Assembly (NCBI RefSeq): GCF_000182565.1
Contig: NW_015971551.1
Coordinates: 151,638 to 215,637, forward strand
DNA from: Spizellomyces punctatus DAOM BR117
Lineage: Eukaryota > Chytridiomycota > Chytridiomycetes > Spizellomycetales > Spizellomycetaceae
Reading direction: 5' to 3'
Length of the DNA stretch: 64,000 nucleotides
How positions within the stretch are numbered: the stretch's first letter is position 1; every line of letters begins with the position of its first letter. A program made the translations under genes and the position numbers. Positions 38,425-47,320 of the stretch are shown here, one piece after another. The notes beneath the pieces are model-generated. The model did no database searches, was not told the origin of the DNA, and was given only the letters and a program-made list of their open reading frames with translations.

Positions 38425-41400
38425 TTACAATTGCGAATCAACGGTACGAACACTACCCTCATCTCCCCCTTTCCGCACATGCATCACCGAACTCGGATCA
38501 AACATTTGGAGTGTGGTAACACCTTCATTCCTCCGTCGTCCGCCACGGAAGGCATTCACGACACCAATGGATTTAGGTACAATCCGAGCACGCTGCCACA
38601 ATTCTTCGCCGGATCGAGCAGAAAAGGTGCGTTGAGGACGAGGAGGGGGGATAGACCCATCGGGAGCTCGAAAGGCATTCACGACGCGTAATTGCATTTG
38701 CGTACGACGGATGGCAGTGTTCCATCTGTCGTTGGTCAGAGAGGGTGTCGAAGGTGGGCTCGTAAAGCTTGATGTCGATTTGGAGGGTTCCATAGGTACG
38801 AGTTCGATATCGGAATCAGGAGAGGTGCGCCAGTCGGGTAGGAGGCGGATGAGGAATCCAACGGGGAGGGAACCTGCTCCGACCGCTAAACAAATTCCCC
38901 ATTGGGCCCCTGTTAGACCGTCCGTGTGGAAAACGTCGCCTCCGAATTCAACAATGAGCGCTTGAAGGAGGACCGTTAGGGCAATGATACTGAGAAAGAT
39001 GCGGTTGTGGATGATGCCCTTGAAAATATTGACATCTATAAAGAGCCTAAGTACATGTGTTTTGCAAGAAGAAGGTACAAACACACCAAATGAAAACGCA
39101 CCTTGATCAATGGACCTCGAATTCACCTCATTAAACACTTGACAAAACACAAACGCATTAAACACAACCGTAGACGTACTCCTCCGCATCCCCGTTTCCT
39201 TATCAATACTCCCATCCGTAAACCACGTCCGTCCCCCAAAATAAAGCACCAGACACACAACAATCTGGTATATGGCTTGTCCAACAATCATGCGCGCCAT
39301 GTGGAAATTCACCAATCGTTCATTCCGACGAGATGGTTTCCGGTTCAGGAGGTCGGGTGTCGGGGGGTCCGTGGCGAGAGCAAGAGCAGCAAGGGTATCC
39401 ATAATGAGATTCACCCACAAGAGTTGGACGGCTGTGAGTGCTGACGCGGGTTTGAGCGCAGCAATCGTCGTGTAGACAGCCGTGACAATCGTAATAACGA
39501 CAGCAGACACATTGACAGTCAATTGGAATTGCAAAAACTTGCGAACAGAGTCGTAGACACTACGACCCCACAGCACAGCTTTAACAATCGACGCAAAATT
39601 GTCATCGAGAATCACGATATCACTGGCTTCTTTGGCGACTTCCGTTCCAGTAATACCCATACTGAAACCCACATCAGAGCCCTTGAGGGCCGGTGCATCG
39701 TTGGTACCATCTCCCGTCACAGCAACCGTTTCGCCGAGACGTTTCAAGTTTCGCACGAGAATTTGCTTATCAAGGGGAGAACTACGGGCAAGGACTTGCA
39801 ATTTAGGGAGAATCTCATCCATTTGAGCTTCGGTGAGACGTCGAAAGACGGGGCCTTCCATGACGATTCCATTCTCTGTCAGGATTTTACATTCAGCTGC
39901 AATCGCACGAGCCGTGGCGATATTGTCACCCGTGACCATGCGGACGGTGATACCCGCCGACATGCAAGTCCCGACAGCCGAAGGGACTTCAGGACGGACC
40001 GGGTCCATGATACCAAAGATGGCTACGAGGGTTAACCCGTATTCGTCCGTTTGGGGCCCGTCGGCTTGGGTGGGGGGCTTGTCGGATGAGAGACGCGTTG
40101 TCGATGATACGGGTTTGAAACCGGCGCAAATGGTCCGGAGGGCTTGGTTGGCAAATGTGTTGATGATTTGCTCATATTGCATTCGCTTTCCCTTGTCCAG
40201 GGGTTTAATCTTTGAGTAGAAGAATTGTCAGCAACACTCCCAATTAAAATCTGGTACATATAATAACGTACCGTTCCATCCTCGGCAAGGTAACTATCAC
40301 ACCCCTTTAGAACAATCTCTGAGGCCCCCTTGACACACAAGATGGCCCGCTTGTATTCAACCACCTCGGGCGCATCCTTCATCCCCAACCGCTCCTCAAA
40401 CGCCGCGTCATGATCTACCAACATGATCGTCGACATTCTCTTACGCTCTGAACTAAACGGCTGGATATCCACCACCGTCGTACGTTCCCGGTCGACTTTA
40501 TAGGGATACCCAAGTCCAAGCGTCAAATTGAGAATAGCAATCTCGGTCTTGTTACCGTTGAATTCGACATTTCCTTCCCTATTAACGCTTTCGCTGGCGG
40601 TCGAGTTGACATTGACGGTCCGAGCGACGAGTTGGAGGATTTGTTTCTTGTGGTCAGTGGTAAAATGGGATTTCAGTGCGTCGGGAATGTCGGTACGTGC
40701 GAATTGATGGTCGGTGATGACGCCCGCAGTGACGGTCATTTTGTTGAGCGTGAGGGTGCCCGTCTTGTCAGAGCAGATGGTGGTCGCGTTGCCTAAAGTT
40801 TAAAGAATGTCAAGCCCTTAGACAAATTGTCAAAAAAAAAAAGAAAAACACCTACCCATGGTCTCGCAGGCCGACAAGTGACGGACCAAATTCTTGTCCG
40901 CCAACATGCGAATCGTGGCATGCGCCAATGCCAAGGTGACTGCCAACGGCAACCCTTCGGGGACTGCAACCACCACCAAGGTAATAGCCGTAATAAAAAT
41001 GGCAATGACATCGTTGGCAATCTCTGAACCAGGGAGTTTCGCACCTCCTTTGGCAAAGTACGCTATAATGAGAATTACGACCATGATGGTCGCGGCCCCA
41101 ACACCAAATTTCGCAATATCATCAGCCAATTTGCCCAATTTCTCTTGGAGGGGCGTTTCTTCGGGTTCGACTTCGAGTGCAAGCATGGAGCGACCATTGA
41201 GGGAATTGACTCCGGTTGCAACGACGAGCATGCGACCCATGCCGTTGACAATTTTGGTTCCCGACAACAAGAACGGATCGTCTTTAATATCCTTGTGAAT
41301 ATTAATGGGTTCACCCGTCAAAGAGCTTTCATCCGTGTCGACATTGAATCCTTGGACGAGGACACCGTCAGCGGGGAGGACATCGCCTGTTTCAATGAGG

Positions 41401-42725
41401 CAAATGTCGCCGACGAGGAGGGAGGCTGTGGGGATTTGGATGGTTCGGCCGTCGCGAAGGACTTTGACGCCCGAGAGGGATTTGCTAAAGTCGTTGAGTT
41501 TGCGGAATTGGGCTTGTTTGCGGTAGTCGTTGACGGATGCGACGAGAACGACAATGAGGACTGTATGGGAAACAAGCGATGAGCGATGGTGAGCGAGTGA
41601 CACCGAGGAATGCCATTACCATCGACCAACAACAATGTGATCCATGCTTCCTGAGAGAGAACGATAGCAACCCAAAATCATGTCCTCTCATGGTAGACCT
41701 TCCTACCAACATACCATTGCTAACGACTCACCCAGTGGACGATGACAAGGAGCAATAGCAACCCAAAGTCATGTCCCTCATATCCCACATGGTTCAAATT
41801 GCATTCCCAGAACCCTCCGACGCGGGTTCATGCACCATCCCACCAACAAACAATTTGATCCATGCATCATGAGAATGCTCAAAATGCATTCCCAGAGCAT
41901 CGCCAAAATCATCCTACCAACACCATGCACTCCATGCACCCATCCCACAAAGTTGAAATGCATTGCCAGAGCCTTCCCACGCGGATTCATGCACCATCCC
42001 ACCAGCACAAGGTGATTCATGCACCAAGGACCAACACAACGCGATGCACGACGCGAAATCCATTCCTGTACATTCTTCTCATACATACCAGCGACAATGA
42101 TGGCAGCGCCATCGATAATGGCAAGCTTGTCATCTTCCTTTGTCAACTTATAAATGCCGACGGCGATTTCTACAGCGGCGGCAATGCAAAGCACAATGAG
42201 GGTCTTGTCCTTGAGGGCATCGAGCATAAAAGCCAAGAGGGACTTGCTGACGGGTTCAGGGAGTTTGTTGGAACCAAAAGCCTCACGACGGAGATTGCCA
42301 TCCAAAGGATCAGCAACGCGTTGTTGTTGATTAGATGCACTCTTTCCAGAAAAGACACTACTTGCTCGCTTGTTGAGACGGTGAACCAGGCTGCCCGTTT
42401 CAGCAGCATGTTCATCTGGGGCCAATGTTTGTTTCTTTGTTTGCAAGCCCGTGTGCATGTCTACTTGCAATTTCTGGAGCATGCCGTCCCTCCCCCCGAG
42501 TTGAGCATATTTCTCTGGATTCTTTGGATCCAACAGGTCGTAAATGTCGTCTGGCGTAATGCCAAACGTGTCATTGTGAGGCGTTTGTCCATGTTGCTGA
42601 TTCTTGAGATGGGGTGGATCAGTGGAATGTGATTTAGAGTCTTGCGGTGAGGGAGGCGTGAGAGGGCATGTGGATCCCAAGTCTACAGAGACATGCTCGC
42701 TAGAGCCATGGATATCGTCGGGCAT
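38425..42725 (-). CDS. PMC1: PMCA-type (P2B) calcium-transporting ATPase
   Basis: Ca2+ pump exporting cytosolic Ca2+ across the plasma or vacuolar membrane. Start MPDDIHGSSEHV ends at 42725. Conserved parts in order: ALKDKTLIVLCIAAAVEI (TM1), DGAAIIVAVLIVVLVASVND (TM2, joined across the 528 bp intron), TDESSLTGEP (actuator), VVAVPEGLPLAVTLALA (TM4 Ca2+ site), ICSDKTGTLTLNKM (phosphorylated Asp), MVTGDNIATARAIA, and TGDGTNDAPALKGSDVGFSM (hinge). Late helices include LLWVNLIMDTLAALALATD (TM6) and VFNAFVFCQVFNEVNSR (TM8). The cytosolic C-tail ends at 38425 and contains RRTQMQLRVVNAFR, close to the calmodulin-binding autoinhibitory region of animal PMCAs, plus a second VVNAFR. It lacks the short tail typical of yeast Pmc1. 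Confidence 0.93.
41561..42088 (-). repeat. Repeat-filled 528 bp intron of the Ca2+-ATPase gene
   Basis: Donor GTATGT at 42088 and acceptor ending ACAG at 41561 restore the TM2 reading, so this is an intron about seven times longer than most here. It contains internal direct repeats. CGCGGRTTCATGCACCATCC occurs at 41821 and 41980 (about 160 bp apart). GCATTCCCAGA-type units recur near 41802, 41889 and 41960, and AGCAACCCAAARTCATGTCC occurs near 41667 and 41757. The exon frame stays open through much of the intron. Confidence 0.75.
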
Positions 42726-43623
42726 GACAGTTGTGTGTGTGTGAGAGAGTTGTGTCCTGAAAGTGGGTGTTGTTGAGCAAGAGGAAACGAGCGTAAAAGA
42801 TGCAAACACCGTACTCAAAGTATGTGAATTCCTCGTTGTGTGGTGGGAATGGAATATTGTGTGTGTGTGTGTGTGTGGTATGCAAGAATGCAAGATGGAG
42901 AAGGGAGGAAAGTAAAAAGATATAAACCCCCCAATACCTAAAATACGAGGCTGTGTGATAACGTAATCATGCAACTTTATTCAATAGACATAATGCACAG
43001 TCACGCAAGAAAGAATAAAGTTTGAAAGTAAAAAATGGATATAAAATGATCATGTGATGTCATGATAGGGAAAAGGCGAGTTGATAGACAACGTGTGAGA
43101 GAGAGAAAGAGAGAGAGAGAGAGGGTAATGATTACGTACATACACTGGGAGAGTGTGAAATTCACACATTCAAATGCACATAGACAAATGCACATTCAAA
43201 TTGAGAAGAGATAGATATATATTCACATAGCGAGAAAGAGAGCAATCATACATACATACACAAGGAGTGTGAATGTGAGAGAGTGTAAGAGAGAGTGTGT
43301 GAATTCAATCATACAATCATACACACAGGGAGAGAGAGAGAGTAAAGAATCATTTCAACTGTTATTCTGTTTATATTCATTCATTCATTCTATTCATAGC
43401 GATTGCATTAGAATTCACACACAAACACACACAGAGAGAGAGAGTTTATTAAAGTTATATATTTCATTCAATCTCTCATTTACACTCACACACATCACAT
43501 GACTATTATCACGTGAGTTACTGTTACCATGACATTTCATTAATCTCTCTCTCTCCATATTCACACACGCATTGTATTAGCATCGCTTTCCTCTCTCTCC
43601 CACACTCTTTGCACATTTCAGAC
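42726..43623. repeat. Microsatellite-rich divergent intergenic region
   Basis: About 900 bp between the Ca2+-ATPase and uL24m starts. It contains a (GT)n run near 42858-42877, GA/GAA runs near 43097-43123, GA near 43328-43342 and 43431-43445, and CT runs near 43543-43554. Many short CATTCA/CACACA words recur. Purine runs lie on the left and the complementary pyrimidine runs on the right. Both promoters should be here; no gene seen. Confidence 0.65.
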
Positions 43624-44484
43624 ATGCCACCTCCAAAGTTTCGTGGGGCAAACTTTATGGTTCCCAAACGCCCCAAGATTGCTTACAAGGACCGCATTCA
43701 GGAAGGGTCATGGAAGATTCATGTTGGTGACAAGGTATTGTTACGGGTTGTATTTTTGTTTTTTACTCGACTTGTAACACACACACACACACACTACATA
43801 GGTCCAAATTGTGGGAGGGAGCATAGATGTCGGCAAACAGGGCAAGGTTGTTTCGCTCGTCAAGGAAATGAATGCAGTCATTGTAGAGGGTTGCAAAATG
43901 GTATTACCTATTGAGTGCTTTTTCAATGCGTTTTCGTTCCTGTTCTCATCCACACCATGACATTTAGGCATTCAAACACGTCAAACCCAACCCAGAACAT
44001 CCTTCTGGAGGTCGTATCCGCAAAGAACTCCCCATCTCTTATACACACGTTCAATTAATTGATCCTGCCACAAAGTATGTGTTCCCGTATTCTACGTTTG
44101 GAAGTTATCTGATTGTTGACTCGTTGATAGTCAACCCACCAAAGTCCGCCTCACGACCGTCTTTAATCCGACCAAACGACGTAAAGAAGTCTCGCGCGTG
44201 TCACTAGCCACGCAGTCTCTGATACCCGTACCAGAGGAAAAGGATGAATTCAAAGAAAAGCCTGGTGGGTTGACAACGTCCGATTTTCTCGCTTTTCTTT
44301 TTTGCCTCCCACTCTGTTTTGTCTCAATGTTGCGTCTTTAATAGAGGGACCGCTCGACACATCTGCAGACGCGGTGGCAAAAGAAACATTTACCATCAAT
44401 ATTCAACAGTGTCCGTTTCCGTCTGCGTTTATGAACGAGTTGGAGAGGATGCGACGAAAGAATCGGGAGAGTCATGCTTGTTAG
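43624..44484 (+). CDS. MRPL24: Mitochondrial ribosomal protein uL24m (MRPL24)
   Basis: Large-subunit mitoribosomal protein of the KOW family. The first exon is MPPPKFRGANFMVPKRPKIA, then WKIHVGDK joins across an intron to VQIVGGSIDVGKQGKVVSLV, the KOW motif, followed by MNAVIVEGCKM and, in the next exon, FKHVKPNPEHPSGGRI. The extended C-terminus (LPISYTHVQLIDPAT, KVRLTTVF, then a Glu/Lys-rich segment) is typical of mitochondrial rather than cytosolic L24/L26. Four introns. One of them includes an (AC)n run near 43778. Stop TAG is at 44482-44484. Import probably uses the basic N-terminus. Confidence 0.85.
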
Positions 44485-45045
44485 CGTCTGTCAACGCACA
44501 CATGCATAGGGAATTTGTGTGTGCGATTTAATGGCATGGGAGATTCAGTGTGTGCGATGAATCGCAAGGGAGAGGCGTGTGGAGTTTCACACGGTCAGGA
44601 CTGTACATGTTTTTCATTTTTTTTTTAATTATATTGCATGTGGACGGCAAATGGGAATGGGACATGGTTACGAATGTTGCGACAAGGAGACCACAGGTGG
44701 ACTCTCTCGTCTTTTCATTTGTTTTACTGCAATTTGCCATGATTGAATACTCATATGGAGTGCCCTGAAGATTCGTATGGTTGAACTGAACACCTATCCT
44801 CTACCAACAGAACAATGTAAATAAAAGTGCGCATTGTCCATTGTGCAAAGTTGTGTACTGCGGTGGACTATGTGAATTTGCAATGGACATTACTCTCAAG
44901 ATAAGCGTAAACAGCATCTTGTCTTAGATGCCTCCTCCCATCATTTGCAACGACCTCTGACACCCCGCACACACTTGAGCACGCATATATTACGATAAAC
45001 CATGTATGTGATATAAAGTATCAACTCAAAGCCTCTACAGTGGGA
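44485..45045. other. Convergent intergenic region
   Basis: A 561 bp gap between converging 3' ends of uL24m and the myosin light chain gene. It has short GTGTG-rich words and AT-rich sequence. No gene or RNA was recognised. Confidence 0.45.
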
Positions 45046-45740
45046 CTATTCCCCATGTTTGAGCACCCGAACCCATTCCCTGTAATTAAACTGTCCGTTT
45101 GCGCCAACGGGGGCCCCTTTAAACATGATATCCACCTAAAAAGCCACAAAACAAAATCAGAACCCAAAACACAAAAGGCACTTTTGCACCCCTTGACATA
45201 CCTCCTCATCCGTAAAGCGATCCCCCATAGTCGTCATATAATCCCTCAACACCTCCGCATTAATGACACCCGACTTGTTATCATCAAAACACTCAAACGC
45301 GGCTAGTATCTCATGTTCAGGATCCGTACCGCTCATTTTCTCGCCCATGAGGGTTAAAAACATTGTAAAGTTGATGGAACCGGGTGCTTCAGAGATCATA
45401 TCGTCAATGGATGATTCAGTCGGTTGTTGGCCTTTGGTACACACGGTGTGAGCATTTTTTCTGAGGGAATTTGAAAACGAAAATAGAGACACTTTACCTA
45501 GAGAAGCCAACATGTCTTTTAAATCCTCTTTATCAATAAACCCATCTGAATCATGGTCAATCATTGAAAACGCTTCCTTGAATTCTGCAATCTGTTTTTG
45601 GTCAAACATGGCAAAGACGTTTGAGTTTTGGCGGACGGCGCGCTTCTTTTTCTTTTGGGCTCTTGCAGACTGTTGTATTTGGAGGTTGCCATTAGTTTTT
45701 ACCTTTTTGTCATGCGTATGCGTATGTGTGGTCTTACCAT
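45046..45740 (-). CDS. RLC1: Myosin II regulatory light chain
   Basis: EF-hand light chain that binds the myosin II neck. The ATG (ending at 45740) is an exon of its own or nearly so; after an intron the protein continues [20 protein letters not shown]. The RQNSNVF segment matches the phosphorylation site of animal regulatory light chains. EF-hand 1 is intact ([13 protein letters not shown]), followed by [20 protein letters not shown]. Then [40 protein letters not shown] and [12 protein letters not shown] follow, all in the normal order. The last exon has [20 protein letters not shown] and ends LKHGE at 45046. Total near 165 residues, the usual size. The intron at 45432-45497 is 66 bp and stop-free. 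Confidence 0.92.
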
Positions 45741-45945
45741 GATGGTATTTGCAACTTTTTGGTAAAAAACGAACTGAAAAAACGATGAACAAGAACGAAC
45801 AAACGAACAAACAACGTCGGGAATTCAACCAACACGCGCCTCACGTAATCCCCCTTCCAATCCTTCTAGAACCCCGCATGACACACACAACGCACCAAAA
45901 AACCTCAAGTGCATTTGTCATGCCCATTCACCCATCATCAGCATA

Positions 45946-46873
45946 ATGTCCTCAACAACCCTCCGCCCCCGCCGTATCCTCCTCGGCACAACCGGCAGCG
46001 TCGCAAGCATCAAACTCCCAAAAGTTGTAACAAAACTCCGCGAAATCTACAAGGTATAAGGTGAGGTAATGTTGAATCTCGTACCGAGATGCAGTCATGC
46101 TGATATTTATTAAAGGAGGAAATCGAGATTAAAATCATTTCAACGGCACATGCTTTGCATTTTTTCAAAGTTTCGGATGTGAAGCCTGTGGAGGTTTTAA
46201 CTGATGCAGACGAATGGAAGGTAAACGCCTACCATCACACTGACATGCAAAACCTTTTTTTAACGAGTTTTTTGGTGTTTTTTTGGAAAGGCGTGGAAGA
46301 GAATATCTGACCCCGTCTTGCATATTGAAGTATGGTTGTTTTATTAACGTATAAATACACAAAATGCTGATTGGGAATTTCTAGTTGCGGAATTGGGCTG
46401 ATGCGATGGTGATTGCACCCCTTGATGCGAACACATTGGCGAAAATCGCAAATGGAATGTGTGATAATCTTTTGGTATGTATTACTCTTTTACCTTTTGT
46501 GCGTTTTTCCTTTTTTTGGTGGTCTCCTCGCTGTCTCGTCCCCACTTACCCACACACACACTAACCCCCCCTCACATCACAGACCTGCACCCTCCGCGCC
46601 TGGGACACAACAAAACCCATCATCATCTGTCCCGCAATGAACACCCACATGTGGGACCACCCCTTCACAACCCTCCACCTATCAACCTGCACAACTCTCC
46701 TAAAACACACGATCGTTTACCCAATTTCTAAAACCCTTGCGTGTGGGGATACGGGTGTAGGCGCCATGGCTGAACCGGAATCGATTGCGAAAATTGTGCA
46801 TGAGGTTGTTGAGAGGGTTTATCCTGGGAGGGATGTACGAGAGCGCGAACCGTGTTTAAAAGCTTTTGAGTAA
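45946..46873 (+). CDS. PPCDC: Phosphopantothenoylcysteine decarboxylase
   Basis: Flavoprotein of coenzyme A synthesis that decarboxylates 4'-phosphopantothenoylcysteine. HFCD-family motifs are present: LLGTTGSVASIKLPKVV (flavin-binding start), ISTAHALHFF, LRNWADAMVIAPLDANTLAKIANGMCDNLL (catalytic-His region and substrate clamp, split here for length), PAMNTHMWDHP, and the substrate flap LACGDTGVGAMAEPE with the conserved Cys. Start is the ATG at 45946, 205 bp from the divergent myosin light chain gene. Short introns interrupt the first half. Stop TAA is at 46871-46873. A broken copy of the 3' end follows at once. Confidence 0.88.
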
Positions 46874-46921
46874 AATAAAATCATTCAAAACCATCTTGTT
46901 TTTTAACTCGATATTTTTGTA

Positions 46922-47074
46922 AACCTGCACCAACACTCTATCCAAATCTTCTTGCGTGTGAGTGTACGCCATGGCTGAATCTCATCCTAATGCGAAAGTT
47001 GTTCATGAGGTTGTTGAGAGGGTTTATCCCTGGGAGAGATGTACGCGAACCGTGTTTAAAAAGCTTTTGAATAA
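46922..47074 (+). pseudogene. Decayed duplicate of the PPCDC 3' end
   Basis: This 153 bp segment repeats 46683-46873 with gaps. Shared words include CTTGCGTGTG (46736 and 46951), GCCATGGCTGAA, CATGAGGTTGTTGAGAGGG and CGCGAACCGTGTTTAAAA. The copy has lost the bases for the GDTGVG flap and carries indels that shift the frame after VYPWER, ending at a displaced stop. It cannot encode an enzyme by itself. Confidence 0.78.
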
Positions 47075-47320
47075 ACTAGAGATTTATAAAGTATTGCCAA
47101 AGGGGGAAATGCCCTTTGGTGGTGAGAGACATGTGGTTTTGTTGAATATTGTGGTTTGTGGCAAGCAGTGAAAAATCTCCCAAATTCCAAAAATACAATA
47201 AAAAAAATGGGAGATTGGTATATTCATTCTCGTTCGATAAACGCACAAAAATATCTCACAAAATCCTCCACAAAAAAAACCCAACCAAAAACTTACGACT
47301 CACACCCTCCCAAAGAAAAA

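Noticed and set aside
39523-40035. 170-codon forward frame opposite the Ca2+-ATPase
   Set aside because: It is the antisense of the conserved hinge and membrane exons; no independent evidence.
42726-43623. Microsatellite tract as a telomere or CRISPR-like array
   Set aside because: Runs are simple dinucleotides without regular spacers or telomere-type units.
46962-47171. Small gene downstream of PPCDC
   Set aside because: It is a frame-shifted partial copy of the PPCDC 3' end, so it was listed as a pseudogene fragment.
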